From UBA2112 sp964596695 (lineage in GTDB: Bacteria > Patescibacteriota > Saccharimonadia > Saccharimonadales > Saccharimonadaceae), in the NCBI GenBank assembly GCA_964596695.1, contig CAZQVE010000007.1:1-50050 (forward strand): DNA of 50,050 nucleotides. Reading direction: 5' to 3'. Below, one piece after another: positions 7,311 to 17,165 of the stretch. Within the stretch, counting starts at the first letter, position 1, and every line of letters begins with the position of its first letter. A model generated the notes under the pieces. That model was not told the DNA's origin. It saw only the letters and a program-made list of their open reading frames with translations, and searched no databases. The translations under genes and the position numbers were made by a program.

Positions 7311-7340
7311 TTTACAAATAAACAACACCTCGACTATAAT
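7311..7340 (+). promoter_or_regulatory. Promoter TTTACA-N18-TATAAT
   Basis: TTTACA (7311-7316) and a perfect TATAAT (7335-7340) with an 18-bp spacer lie 34 nt before the ATG at 7375. Unlike the leaderless genes, this leader carries a Shine-Dalgarno sequence (AAGGGAAG). Confidence 0.75.
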
Positions 7341-7374
7341 GCGGACATATAAGCGTTAACGTAAAGGGAAGTGT

Positions 7375-7776
7375 ATGGATTCACATACGAAGGATGATTC
7401 TGCCAGCACGTCAAGCACGCCTGACACGGGTCATTTGGCGTCGCAAGTCGTCACGTCGAGAAAATCACATAAAAAGCTCGTCGTTGTTTTGGTAGTGATT
7501 GTCGTTGTCGTTGCAGCTGCCGTCGGCAGCTGGTTCTGGTACGACAAAATGCAAAATGACAAGAAGGCGGCTGATGAAGCTGCCGCTGCAGCGGCAAAGG
7601 AGAAGGAGGACAAACCTCTGACGCCCGAAGAAGAAGTTACGCAGACTCTGAAGGATAGCATTAAAAAGCAGGAAGAAGCTCTGCAAAAGAGCGATGACAC
7701 AAGGTTTATAACTGACTCGACCTCTGCTGCAACGAGCGTAGGAAGGAATCTCAATGAAGACCAACTTAAAGACTAG
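7375..7776 (+). CDS. Single-pass membrane protein with charged coiled-coil, unknown
   Basis: The 133-residue protein is not recognised. About 37 polar Ser/Thr/Asp residues precede one transmembrane helix (KLVVVLVVIVVVVAAAVGSW). An Ala/Lys/Glu-rich, probably coiled-coil segment (about 57-105) follows, exposed on the other face. The downstream secreted gene overlaps it by 23 nt in another frame, with its ribosome site inside this ORF, so the two are co-translated and probably act together. It may be a membrane anchor for that partner, which is inference. Confidence 0.7.
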   Translation: MDSHTKDDSASTSSTPDTGHLASQVVTSRKSHKKLVVVLVVIVVVVAAAVGSWFWYDKMQNDKKAADEAAAAAAKEKEDKPLTPEEEVTQTLKDSIKKQEEALQKSDDTRFITDSTSAATSVGRNLNEDQLKD

Positions 7777-8527
7777 TGGACTGACTCTTCGTTTGGTACC
7801 GCTTACGATGGCGTTTATGGTCGCGTTTTCGGTACTTTTTGCACAGCCACTTCATGCAACATCATTTATCAACACGATAAAATGTAATTCAATCAAGCTG
7901 TTCGCCTCGGCGAGTATTGGTACGATGCACTCGAGCCAGCAATTTTTGCAGAACACATTTCAACTTGAGCTGAACCTTATGCAAAACGGCTGGAAGCTTG
8001 AGGACGTAGCTGTTACTTCCCTGCGCCAGGTAGGTGAAAGCGCATTTGTCGGAACGCTTAACGCGTTTTCTAACCGCCCCGGGGTCTTTATCAAGAAGAC
8101 CGAGGTACGTGCAGCAGCGCTTAAGGAATATAAGACGAACATGCTCAACGCTCTCCATACGTGGGAAACGAATATTGACGCGTATCGTGCGTCATATCGC
8201 GAGGATATGTTGGCGCTCGTAAAAGCGCACCAGAAGGCACTTACGGACATGGTGGCGACACTAGTAGAAACCATCACGGCCGCGCTTGACGTAGCGAAGG
8301 CGCACTGTAGTGATCCTCATGCCGTTGCAACGTTGACTGGAGCTATCGCTTCAGCGAATGCGAAGCTATTCTCGAACGCATGGGCACAGGAGGTCACTGA
8401 CTTTACCAAAGCCGGAAAGCTTGTTCACACGAGGAACACTGGATTCCATCAAGAGAATTCAAAATTCTTCAAGATTTCACTGAATGAAACAGGCAAACTC
8501 GCGAAAGCGTTCCTGACACGGAAGTAG
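7754..8527 (+). CDS. Secreted helical protein, unknown function
   Basis: The 257-residue protein has an N-terminal signal peptide (LVPLTMAFMVAFSVLFAQ, likely cleavage after LHA). The rest is soluble, mainly helical sequence with no motif I know (for example ALKEYKTNMLNALHTWETNI). Its start lies within the upstream membrane-protein gene, after AGGAAGGA, and the overlap indicates translational coupling. The pair ends at a terminator before rpoB. It is probably an exported or surface-associated protein. Confidence 0.72.
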   Translation: MKTNLKTSGLTLRLVPLTMAFMVAFSVLFAQPLHATSFINTIKCNSIKLFASASIGTMHSSQQFLQNTFQLELNLMQNGWKLEDVAVTSLRQVGESAFVGTLNAFSNRPGVFIKKTEVRAAALKEYKTNMLNALHTWETNIDAYRASYREDMLALVKAHQKALTDMVATLVETITAALDVAKAHCSDPHAVATLTGAIASANAKLFSNAWAQEVTDFTKAGKLVHTRNTGFHQENSKFFKISLNETGKLAKAFLTRK

Positions 8528-8540
8528 ACGAACGGCACGC

Positions 8541-8575
8541 AACAAAATACGCTCGCTAAATGGGCGTATTTTGTT
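8541..8575. terminator. Terminator after the secreted-protein gene pair
   Basis: AACAAAATACGC (8541-8552) pairs perfectly with GCGTATTTTGTT (8564-8575). The T-rich 3' arm can act as the terminator tract. Confidence 0.8.
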
Positions 8576-8586
8576 ATGGAAAAGTC

Positions 8587-8615
8587 TTGACTATTTGCCC
8601 CGGAAGTATCACAAT
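8587..8615 (+). promoter_or_regulatory. Probable rpoBC promoter (TTGACT-N17-CACAAT)
   Basis: A good -35 TTGACT and a weaker -10 CACAAT are spaced by 17 bp just after the preceding terminator. This leaves a leader of about 130 nt before rpoB, in which I found no known regulatory RNA. Confidence 0.5.
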
Positions 8616-8753
8616 ACATATCAAGAAGCAGAATAGCTTGGTATTCTATTGTCTCGTTTTTGTGGCGGAAAAGAGACGAACCAAGCCTAGTGAATCTTCG
8701 GGCCAGATCACTAAACTAACCATATCCGCATTGCAGCGGAAAGCGAGGAATGA

Positions 8754-11700
8754 ATGGCGAAAGCTACGAATAGTAGTGGTCGCGTGTTTTTTACGCAGGA
8801 CGACACGGCGTTACCACTCCCAAATCTCATCGCTCATCAAAAGGACAGCTGGCGTGAATTCGTCGAGACTGGCCTGAGCGAAATATTTACCGAACTAAAT
8901 CCGATCGAGGATTACACTGGGCAAAAACTCGAGCTACGGTTCAAGGAGTATCACTTCGACGACCCGAAGCATGGCGAACAGGACGCGAAAGAAAACAATT
9001 TGACGTTTGATGCGCCGTTGCATGTTAACGTCGAGCTCACCAACAAAGTTACCGGTGAGGTTAAGGAGCACGAGATTTATCTTGGTGACTATCCATGGAT
9101 GACTGACCGCGGCACGTTTATTATTAACGGCACCGAGCGTGTTGTCGTGTCTCAGCTTATTCGTAGTGCCGGTGTATTCTTTACGGCAGACAACGTTGCT
9201 GGCCGTAACTTCTATGGCGCCAAACTGATTCCTGGCCGTGGTGCATGGCTCGAGTTTGAGACCGCTCCCGGTGGTGCAATCTACGTCAAGATTGACCGTC
9301 GTCGTAAACTGCCAGTCACTACACTGTTGCGCGCCCTCGGCCACAGTAAGGTAAGCGAAATCAAGACGATGTTTGATGATGTCGACAATGGCGATCTCAA
9401 ATTTATCGAAGCAACACTCGAGAAGGACCCTGCTCGTGGTTCCAACGAGGCTTTGATTGAAGTCTACCGCCGCCTCCGCCCAGGCGATCTCGCTACTGTT
9501 GACAATGCTCGCAGCATGATTGAGCGCATGTTCTTTGACTTCAAGCGCTTTGACTACAGCCGTGTCGGTCGCTACAAGATGAACCAGCGCCTTGGCGTGG
9601 AACTCCCAAACACGACCGAAAACCGTGTCTTCCAAATGAGCGACTTGATCGCGATTATTCGTGAGATCATTCGGCTCAATAACACGCAGGATCTTCCGGA
9701 TGATATCGACGCTTTGAATAACCGCCGAGTCAAGCTCGTCGGCGAACTGGTTGCCCGCCAGTTCCGCGTCGGTATGCTGCGCATGCAGCGTAACGCCATG
9801 GATCGCATGTCTATGAGCGAGATCGAAACCGTCACGCCCGGTCAGCTAATCAACGCTCGTCCGGTCGTTGCCGCTGTCCGTGAATTTTTCGCGAGCAGCC
9901 AATTGTCGCAGCTGATGGATGATACCAACCCGCTCGCGGAGCTTAGCCACAAGCGCCGCCTTAGCTCTATGGGTCCCGGCGGTCTATCTCGCGAACGTGC
10001 TGGGTTCGATGTTCGTGATGCCCACCCGACGCACTATGGCCGACTTTGTTCGGTAGAGACGCCTGAGGGCGCCAACATTGGTCTGGTACTCAACCTTGCC
10101 AGCTATGCGCGTATTAACGAATACGGCTTCATCGAAACGCCATATCTTAAGGTAAAGAACGGCAAGGTTACTGACGAAGTCGTGTACCTTGACGCAAGCC
10201 AAGAGGCAACGGAAGTTATTGCTGACGCGAGTGCGCCGCTTGATAAGACCGGTAAGTTTGCCACTGACCGTGTCAGTGCCCGTAACGGTCTGCTGCCAGA
10301 GCAGGTTGACGCGAGCCAGGTCACGTATATGGATGCCGCACACAAGCAGATTCTTGGATCAACCGCTGCGCTTGTGCCATTCATCGAAAAGAACCGTGTC
10401 GACCGCTCGCTGACTGGATCGAACATGCAGAAACAAGCCGTTCCACTCTTGACGCCTGAGGCGCCAACAGTCGGTACGGGTATTGAGTCTGAAATCGCCA
10501 AGAATATGAGTCAGCTAATCTGCGCCGAGGGTGCGGGTGAAGTTGTCCGTGCCGACGGTGACGAAGTTCATGTTAAATATGCCGACGGTGTCAAGAAGTA
10601 CGAGCTAATCCACTTTGCGAAGAGCAATGATGATCGCTCGATCAACCAAAAGGTCCGCGTTGCTCGCGGCGACAAGGTCAAGAAGGGGAGTGTTCTGATC
10701 GAAGGTGCATCTATCGCTGATGGCGAGCTGGCACTTGGTCGTGATATGACTGTCGCCTTCATGCCTTGGGGCGGTTACAACATGGACGACGCAATCGTTC
10801 TTTCTGATCGTCTCGTCAAGGATGATGGTCTGACCAGCATCAACATCAAGGATTACAATGTCGAGGTTCGCGAGACGAAGCTTGGCGCTGAAATCGTAAC
10901 TCGCGATATTCCGAACGTTAGCGAAGAATCACTGCGCCATCTCGACGAAAACGGTATCGTTCAAATCGGTTCCGAAGTAAAGGCTGGCGATGTACTCGTC
11001 GGTAAGATTACACCAAAGGGTGAGCAGGAACTGAGTTCTGAGGAACGCCTGCTCCGTGCCATCTTCGGTGAAAAGGCTAAGGATGTCCGTGACACCTCTC
11101 AACGTATGAACAACGCAGGTGGCGGCAAGGTTGTCGGCGTGAAGATATTCAGCCGTGAAAACGGCCATGAACTCAAAGCCGGCGTATTGATGCAGATTCA
11201 GATTTTTGTCGCGCAACTGCGTAAGATCAGCGTCGGCGACAAGCTGGCCGGCCGTCATGGTAACAAGGGTGTTGTCGCCCGTATTCTTCCCGTGGAAGAT
11301 ATGCCATTCATGGAAGACGGTACCCCGGTTGATGTCGTTCTGAATCCGCTTGGTGTCCCGAGTCGTATGAATATTGGTCAGCTGTTTGAAACCCACTTGG
11401 GTATGGCTGCTCGCGCACTTGGTTACAAAGTTGCGACACCTCCGTTTAACGGTGTGCCAAACGACGTGATTAGTAGTGAGCTAAAAAAGGCCGGTTACGC
11501 AGAAGACGGTAAGAGTCAGCTATACGATGGCCGCACCGGCGAACCGTTTGAAGAGCGAACAACTGTCGGTGTGATGCACATGATCAAGCTGCACCACATG
11601 GTCAGTGATAAGATCCACGCCCGCTCGACTGGTCCATACACTATGGTCACCCAGCAGCCACTTGGTGGTAAGGCGCAAAACGGTGGTCAGCGCTTCGGCG

Positions 11701-12104
11701 AGATGGAGGTGTGGGCGCTCGAAGCTTATGGTGCTGCCACTACTTTGCAGGAAATGCTAACGATCAAGTCTGACGATGTCTACGGTCGCGCCAAAGCATA
11801 CGAATCGATCATCAAGAACGAAGTAATCGTTGGTCCGAAGTTGCCAGAGAGCTTTAACGTCCTCGTGAAAGAGCTCCAAGGTCTCGGCTTGCGTGTCGAC
11901 TTGCTTGACGAGTCCGATGTCGTTGACGCTGAAGAGATCATCGCCGAGGCTGGTCCTGACGACAAATCCGTTCCAGCTGCTGCTCTTGCCGATGATGACG
12001 ATGCTGAAACAGTTCTCGACGAGGCTGATGACGTTGACTTTACGGAAGACGGTCTCAGTGTTCAGGACATAGATGAAGTAGAAGAAATAAAGGAGGAGGT
12101 ATAG
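8754..12104 (+). CDS. rpoB: DNA-directed RNA polymerase subunit beta
   Basis: The 1116-residue catalytic-core subunit is somewhat short for RpoB, with few lineage insertions. The rifampicin-binding cluster I lies near residues 378-410 (SSQLSQLMDDTNPLAEL, then SHKRRLSSMGPGG). It keeps the E. coli-equivalent Q513, D516, H526, R529 and S531, but has Leu at the F514 position and Ala at the S522 position. GDKLAGRHGNKG and the C-terminal GGKAQNGGQRFGEMEVWALE clamp block are intact. The acidic tail (EADDVDFTEDG) contains the rpoC ribosome site AGGAGGAGG. It is directly coupled to rpoC, and no rplJ/rplL lies upstream here. Confidence 0.98.
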   Translation: MAKATNSSGRVFFTQDDTALPLPNLIAHQKDSWREFVETGLSEIFTELNPIEDYTGQKLELRFKEYHFDDPKHGEQDAKENNLTFDAPLHVNVELTNKVTGEVKEHEIYLGDYPWMTDRGTFIINGTERVVVSQLIRSAGVFFTADNVAGRNFYGAKLIPGRGAWLEFETAPGGAIYVKIDRRRKLPVTTLLRALGHSKVSEIKTMFDDVDNGDLKFIEATLEKDPARGSNEALIEVYRRLRPGDLATVDNARSMIERMFFDFKRFDYSRVGRYKMNQRLGVELPNTTENRVFQMSDLIAIIREIIRLNNTQDLPDDIDALNNRRVKLVGELVARQFRVGMLRMQRNAMDRMSMSEIETVTPGQLINARPVVAAVREFFASSQLSQLMDDTNPLAELSHKRRLSSMGPGGLSRERAGFDVRDAHPTHYGRLCSVETPEGANIGLVLNLASYARINEYGFIETPYLKVKNGKVTDEVVYLDASQEATEVIADASAPLDKTGKFATDRVSARNGLLPEQVDASQVTYMDAAHKQILGSTAALVPFIEKNRVDRSLTGSNMQKQAVPLLTPEAPTVGTGIESEIAKNMSQLICAEGAGEVVRADGDEVHVKYADGVKKYELIHFAKSNDDRSINQKVRVARGDKVKKGSVLIEGASIADGELALGRDMTVAFMPWGGYNMDDAIVLSDRLVKDDGLTSINIKDYNVEVRETKLGAEIVTRDIPNVSEESLRHLDENGIVQIGSEVKAGDVLVGKITPKGEQELSSEERLLRAIFGEKAKDVRDTSQRMNNAGGGKVVGVKIFSRENGHELKAGVLMQIQIFVAQLRKISVGDKLAGRHGNKGVVARILPVEDMPFMEDGTPVDVVLNPLGVPSRMNIGQLFETHLGMAARALGYKVATPPFNGVPNDVISSELKKAGYAEDGKSQLYDGRTGEPFEERTTVGVMHMIKLHHMVSDKIHARSTGPYTMVTQQPLGGKAQNGGQRFGEMEVWALEAYGAATTLQEMLTIKSDDVYGRAKAYESIIKNEVIVGPKLPESFNVLVKELQGLGLRVDLLDESDVVDAEEIIAEAGPDDKSVPAAALADDDDAETVLDEADDVDFTEDGLSVQDIDEVEEIKEEV

Positions 12105-12106
12105 CC

Positions 12107-15100
12107 ATGTCACGTGTTGTTGCAGGCACCGGAATCGCTGACTTTGACGCTGTGCGCCTCGCTGTCGCCAGCAGTGATGACATCCTGAAATGGAGCCACG
12201 GCGAAGTCACGAAGCCGGAAACGATTAACTACCGCACCCAGAAACCAGAACGCGACGGCTTGTTCTGCGAAAGGATTTTCGGTCCAGTCAAAGATATCAA
12301 CCCGCACGATAGCAAGCTGAAGGGTGTACGCTCCCGTGAAGCTGCCGTCGATAAGAATGGCGAGCTGGTTACAAAATCTATCGTACGTCGTGAACGTATG
12401 GGTCACATTAACCTGGCTGCACCAGTAGCGCACATTTGGTTTATGCGCGGTACACCGAGCGCTATGAGTTTGCTGCTTGGTTTGACTGTTCGTAATCTTG
12501 AACGCGTCGCATATTTCGCAAGCTACGTTATCCTGGGCGTTAACGAAGAAAAGCGCGAAAAAATGCTCGCCGACCTAGAGGCTGAAACTGAAGCTGGTCG
12601 TGCCGCTATCAAGATGCGCTACGAGAAAGAAGCTGAAGCTGATGGCGCCGATGTCAAGGAACTCGCCGCTCAACAGTCCAAGGAGATTGAAGAGCTAAAC
12701 GAAACTTACAACGTCAAGAAAGCTCAGCTCGACAGCCTCGTCAAGGGCGCGCTCATGAATGAGACTGACTACCGAAACTTACCAGAGGAGTACGAGGAAC
12801 TCGTTACAGTGGGAATGGGCGGTACTGCATTGAAGCAGCTGCTCGATGAAATCGATCTGCCAAAACTCATTGCTCAACTCACTGAAGAAGTTGCTGGAGC
12901 CAAGGGTCAGCGCGAGAAGAAACTTCTCAAGCGCCTGAAGGTGCTCGAGGGTATGCACAGCGCCGGTATCAAGCCAAGCAGCTTGACACTGACAGTCCTG
13001 CCAGTGATTCCACCCGATCTTCGACCGATGGTGCAGCTGACCGGTGGCCGGTTTGCGACAAGCGACCTTAATGACCTTTATCGTCGCGTTATCAACCGAA
13101 ACAATCGTCTCAAGAAGCTCATCGACCTCAACGCACCGGAGGTTATCCGCCGCAACGAGATGCGGATGCTGCAAGAAGCTGTTGACGCCCTCGTGGATAA
13201 CAGTGCTGCCCGTGGTGGCCGCGCCGTCAACGCGACTGGTGGCCGCCGACGCCTGAAGTCCATCAGCGACATGCTGAAGGGTAAGCAGGGTCGCTTCCGC
13301 CAGAACCTGCTCGGTAAGCGTGTCGACTACTCGGGTCGTTCAGTTATCGTCGTTGGTCCGAAGTTGAAGATCAATGAATGTGGTTTGCCAAAGCAGATGG
13401 CGCTTGAACTCTTCAAACCGTTTGTTATCAGCTGGTTAATCCGTGGCGAGCATGCGCACAATATCCGTAGCGCTACTCGTTTGATCGAAGCTGGTGACGC
13501 ATTGGTTTGGGACGCGCTTGATGCTGTTATCGAAGGTAAATACGTCCTTCTGAACCGCGCTCCATCGCTTCACCGTCTGTCTATCCAGGCATTCATGCCG
13601 AAACTCGTCGAGGGTAAGGCTATCCAGCTACACCCGCTTGTGGCGAACGGTTTCAATGCCGACTACGATGGTGACCAAATGGCGGTTCACCTGCCGCTCA
13701 GCAAAGAGGCGCAACGCGAAGCGCGCGAGCTGATGTCAGCAACGAACAACCTGCTGAAGCCTGCTGATGGTGCGCCAGTGCTCAACATCGGTCAGGACGT
13801 TGTCCTTGGTAACTACTACCTGACATACGACAAGCCCGCTGCGCAAACCGACGAGGTAAAAGCATACAGTTCTGTCTATGAAGCCGAGATGGCTTATGAC
13901 GAAGGTACAATTCAGCTTCAGACGCCGATCCGTGTTTACGCCAAGGGTGAAATCCGCGCTACGACCCTCGGACGCGTGTTCTTCAACGAGATTCTTCCTG
14001 AGGACTATCCGTACGACAACAACGTTCAGAGCAAGAAGCAGCTCAAGAAAGTCCTAGCGAATATCTTTGAACAGTATGGTGCCGAAGAGACGGCTAAAAC
14101 TGCTGACCGTATGAAGGGCTTGGCGTTTCGTTTCGCGACAGTCGCAGCCGTATCAACTGGTAAGGATGACTATCTGCACTTTGACGAAATCGCCCAGTTT
14201 ATCGCTGAAGGCGACGAAAAGACGGCGCTTATCTCTGACCAGTTCGACCAAGGTCTGGTCACCGACGACGAGCGCTACAACTTGACCGTCGCTGCTTGGC
14301 GAAATGTTGACCGCAAGGTAACTGACTTCCTGCAAGACAAGCTTAAAACGATGGACACCAGCATCTCTGTCATGGTCAACTCAGGTGCTCGTGGTGACAT
14401 CAGTAACGTTAAGCTGGCAAGCGCCATGATCGGTATCATGGTTGACGCTACTAACCGTGAAATCGAGCTGCCTATTCGCTCGTCATTTAAAGCCGGCCTG
14501 AGCTCACTGGAAGCCTTCGTGGCGACCCGTGGTGCGCGCAAGGGTCTGATCGACACCGCCCTCAAGACTGCCGACTCGGGTTATCTGACTCGTCGTCTGG
14601 TCGACGTGTCGCAAGACGTCTTCACTGTAGAAGATGAAGTTGGCGACGACGAAGGCTTTACGATTTATCGTTCTGAGTCTGAGGATACGATGATTAGCTT
14701 CGCCAACCGTTTGAATGGTCGCTACACCGCCAAAGAGGTACCTGGTCATATCAAGGCTGACGAGTTGATCACTCGCAAGATAGCGGACGCGATCGAGGCT
14801 GACGACAAGATTGACAGCGTTACCATCCAGTCCGTGCTATCTACCAAGAACTTGCACGGTATCCCGCAAAAAAGCTATGGCATCGACATGGCATCAGGCC
14901 TACTGGTCGCGAATGCACAGCCTGTCGGTGTTATTGCAGCACAGTCTGTCGGTGAGCCCGGTACGCAGTTGACGCTAAAGACCTTCCACGCCTCTGGTGT
15001 GGCCGGTGGAGACATTACTCAAGGTCTGCCTCGTGTCGAAGAGCTGTTCGAGGCTCGTACTCCAAAGGGTCAGGCATACGTGACTGAGGTAACCGGTACG

Positions 15101-15949
15101 GTTGACCTATGGGAAGACGGCAAGAAGTACGTCGTTCAGGTCACGCCTGCCGATGGTCACTCCGAAAAACTACCGCTCGAAGGCCGTACGGCTAGTGTCA
15201 AATCTGGCAGTAATGTCAAGGTTGGAGACGTCCTCGCTGCCGCTGAGGGTGAGGCAAAACCACTTGTCGCGCCATTTGACGGAGAAGTCAAGGTAACAAA
15301 AGACGCCATCGTTCTGGCTGCAAATGCCAGTGCACCTGTTCGCTACGAAATCCCAGGCAACACACAACTCGTCGTAAAAGCGGGTGATCAGGTTGCTGCG
15401 GGCGATCGGTTGACAATCGGTTCGTTGAACCTGCATGATCTCATGCGGCTCAAGGGTACTGAAGCAACACAGCGTTACATCATCAACGAAGTTCTACGTA
15501 TCTACGCCGCACAGGGTCAAGACGTTGCCGATAAGCACCTCGAGATCATCGTGCGCCAGATGTTCAGCCGCGTACAGGTTGAGGATCCGGGTGACAGCTC
15601 GTTTGTTACGGGTGATATCGTCGGTAAGGCTGCCGTCGTCGATGCGAACGCTCAGCTCGCCGCCGAGGGCAAAGAGCTAGTTCGTTATACACAGCTGCTA
15701 CTTGGTATCACGAAGGTCTCGATCTGGAGCGACAGCTGGCTATCGGCCGCATCCTTCCAGGACACGACTCGCGTGTTGATCAACGCCGCCACGAGTGGTC
15801 GCGCCGATCATCTGCATGGCCTCAAAGAAAACGTCATCATCGGCCGTAAGATTCCGGTCGGTACCGGCGCCGAGGCGTACCAAGCTACACTGGAGTCAGA
15901 AGAAGACTTCGCTGGTGAGATTGCCGAGGATCTCGAGCTCGCAGAGTAA
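12107..15949 (+). CDS. rpoC: DNA-directed RNA polymerase subunit beta' lacking both zinc-site cysteine clusters
   Basis: The 1280-residue catalytic subunit has the active-site Mg motif as NADYDGDQMAVH near 517-528, with all three aspartates. The bridge helix (GARKGLIDTALKTADSGYL) and the trigger-loop helix (QLTLKTFHASG, TL histidine kept) are present. The usual N-terminal zinc ribbon after GLFCxRIFGPVKD is replaced by a cysteine-free stretch (residues 61-90). The second zinc site is also gone: EDEVGDDEG near 842 and SVLSTKNLHGIPQKSYGIDM at about 909-928 lack all four cysteines. Only two cysteines remain in the whole protein. It starts 2 nt after rpoB. A bidirectional terminator follows. Confidence 0.98.
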   Translation: MSRVVAGTGIADFDAVRLAVASSDDILKWSHGEVTKPETINYRTQKPERDGLFCERIFGPVKDINPHDSKLKGVRSREAAVDKNGELVTKSIVRRERMGHINLAAPVAHIWFMRGTPSAMSLLLGLTVRNLERVAYFASYVILGVNEEKREKMLADLEAETEAGRAAIKMRYEKEAEADGADVKELAAQQSKEIEELNETYNVKKAQLDSLVKGALMNETDYRNLPEEYEELVTVGMGGTALKQLLDEIDLPKLIAQLTEEVAGAKGQREKKLLKRLKVLEGMHSAGIKPSSLTLTVLPVIPPDLRPMVQLTGGRFATSDLNDLYRRVINRNNRLKKLIDLNAPEVIRRNEMRMLQEAVDALVDNSAARGGRAVNATGGRRRLKSISDMLKGKQGRFRQNLLGKRVDYSGRSVIVVGPKLKINECGLPKQMALELFKPFVISWLIRGEHAHNIRSATRLIEAGDALVWDALDAVIEGKYVLLNRAPSLHRLSIQAFMPKLVEGKAIQLHPLVANGFNADYDGDQMAVHLPLSKEAQREARELMSATNNLLKPADGAPVLNIGQDVVLGNYYLTYDKPAAQTDEVKAYSSVYEAEMAYDEGTIQLQTPIRVYAKGEIRATTLGRVFFNEILPEDYPYDNNVQSKKQLKKVLANIFEQYGAEETAKTADRMKGLAFRFATVAAVSTGKDDYLHFDEIAQFIAEGDEKTALISDQFDQGLVTDDERYNLTVAAWRNVDRKVTDFLQDKLKTMDTSISVMVNSGARGDISNVKLASAMIGIMVDATNREIELPIRSSFKAGLSSLEAFVATRGARKGLIDTALKTADSGYLTRRLVDVSQDVFTVEDEVGDDEGFTIYRSESEDTMISFANRLNGRYTAKEVPGHIKADELITRKIADAIEADDKIDSVTIQSVLSTKNLHGIPQKSYGIDMASGLLVANAQPVGVIAAQSVGEPGTQLTLKTFHASGVAGGDITQGLPRVEELFEARTPKGQAYVTEVTGTVDLWEDGKKYVVQVTPADGHSEKLPLEGRTASVKSGSNVKVGDVLAAAEGEAKPLVAPFDGEVKVTKDAIVLAANASAPVRYEIPGNTQLVVKAGDQVAAGDRLTIGSLNLHDLMRLKGTEATQRYIINEVLRIYAAQGQDVADKHLEIIVRQMFSRVQVEDPGDSSFVTGDIVGKAAVVDANAQLAAEGKELVRYTQLLLGITKVSIWSDSWLSAASFQDTTRVLINAATSGRADHLHGLKENVIIGRKIPVGTGAEAYQATLESEEDFAGEIAEDLELAE

Positions 15950-15968
15950 GACAAACAGGCAAATATGC

Positions 15969-15994
15969 AATAACCCCGCTCCGGCGGGGTTATT
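15969..15994. terminator. Bidirectional terminator between rpoC and a convergent gene
   Basis: AATAACCCCGC and GCGGGGTTATT pair perfectly around a short loop, with A/T tracts on both sides. It can end both rpoBC and the minus-strand gene finishing at 16021. Confidence 0.92.
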
Positions 15995-16020
15995 TGCTTA
16001 ATGTACGAGTGCGGTGCTCT

Positions 16021-17103
16021 CTACTCTTCAGTAGAGACCGCTAGCGCCTCTACGTTAGCGGTCTTCTGCATAGTCATGTCGTAACATGTTTGGCCGGTAA
16101 ACGACTTTTTTATCGCCTCCGTAGTAATATCCGAACAGTATAGACCATCCTGATCCTGTGTCAGTTTCAAGAATACCCAATCTTTGTCCGGCTCCTGGTA
16201 GAAGAGCCCTTGACCAGCACTTGATGCTGCTCCGACGCGGGAAATCGTCAAGCTTGCGTTTTTGTGACCATCGGCACCATCGCTTATCTTGAGACCTGAG
16301 AGTACAAGTGTTTTGTTTGCCGGGGAATCGGCCTCCCAAGACGGGCTGCTTGTCAGCGCCGTCCCCAGAGGTTTTATCGCAGTGGCTGCTGCATTGTACG
16401 AGGAGATATCCGCGCAGCCAATACCGGCCACGAACGTACTGTTCGTCTCTGTTAGATCCAAGTTGACGACACTACATATGGTGCTGTCAGACTCGTAGGT
16501 TGCGTTGGTGATACCTACTTCGCCAGGCTCTCCCTCCCTGGAACCTGTCAACGTAAACTTGTGGTTTTCCAAAAATTTGGAGAAGACCTTATAGTCGGCG
16601 GCGGTTGCTTCGGCGTCACCTTTGGTACCGGTGCCGAAGGACTCTTGCGGAAACGTTGCGAAGTCCATACCCTCTGACTGGTACGGGTCGATACCGTACA
16701 CGGTCATCCCATTTGATGTCTCACCGTAGTCAGTACCAGTTTTTGCAACGTCTAGTAGCGTACCGTTGAACGGCGATAAGGCTTTTATCTGAGCGATAGT
16801 TGTCTTCGCATTGAGTGCAGGAGCGGGAGTGGGGCTAGAGAGCACACCCTCTTGTTTCTTCGGGGTATTGGTCATTGCGAAGTAGTAGGCAATCAGGCCG
16901 AACACGACAACAAAGACAAATACAATGAAGAAAATCAGGGGTTTTTTGCTACTTTTTGGCGGGACTATGTAAGGTTGAGCGGCCATCGACGGTGGGGTTG
17001 GCTCCGGCTCTGACTCCACGGCCTGGGTACCCATAGGCATGTCTTTGTTGGAGTTTGCGTCCATCTCGCTATCTGGCTGCGAATCGTTCGGGTTGTTTTC
17101 CAT
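16021..17103 (-). CDS. Single-pass membrane-anchored extracellular protein, unknown
   Basis: The 360-residue protein has a disordered Pro/Glu/Ser-rich N-terminus (about 1-50), one transmembrane helix (KPLIFFIVFVFVVVFGLIAY, about 54-73), a Thr/Pro linker and a globular exterior of roughly 260 residues. The exterior has four cysteines (TICSVVN, GIGCADI, LYCSD, QTCYD), suggesting two disulfides. I do not recognise the fold. The gene has a near-consensus promoter (TTGACA-N17-TACAAT) and ribosome site AAAGGA. It is divergent from the str operon, with overlapping -35 boxes. The topology suggests an envelope-displayed domain; the role is unknown. Confidence 0.75.
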   Translation of the reverse strand: MENNPNDSQPDSEMDANSNKDMPMGTQAVESEPEPTPPSMAAQPYIVPPKSSKKPLIFFIVFVFVVVFGLIAYYFAMTNTPKKQEGVLSSPTPAPALNAKTTIAQIKALSPFNGTLLDVAKTGTDYGETSNGMTVYGIDPYQSEGMDFATFPQESFGTGTKGDAEATAADYKVFSKFLENHKFTLTGSREGEPGEVGITNATYESDSTICSVVNLDLTETNSTFVAGIGCADISSYNAAATAIKPLGTALTSSPSWEADSPANKTLVLSGLKISDGADGHKNASLTISRVGAASSAGQGLFYQEPDKDWVFLKLTQDQDGLYCSDITTEAIKKSFTGQTCYDMTMQKTANVEALAVSTEE

Positions 17104-17136
17104 TGCGTCCTTTTTGTTCTTGTTATGGTTAAATTC

Positions 17137-17165
17137 ATTGTATCGGTTGCCGCGAGGCTTGTCAA
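17137..17165 (-). promoter_or_regulatory. Promoter of the membrane-anchored gene (TTGACA-N17-TACAAT)
   Basis: On the minus strand a consensus TTGACA (17165-17160), 17-bp spacer and TACAAT (17142-17137) lie 33 nt before the ATG. The -35 overlaps the -35 of the opposite str promoter. Confidence 0.8.

Noticed and set aside
14100..14750. Various antisense frames inside rpoC, rpoB, fusA and the ribosomal genes
   Set aside because: They follow the codon pattern of the real genes on the other strand and lack ribosome sites.
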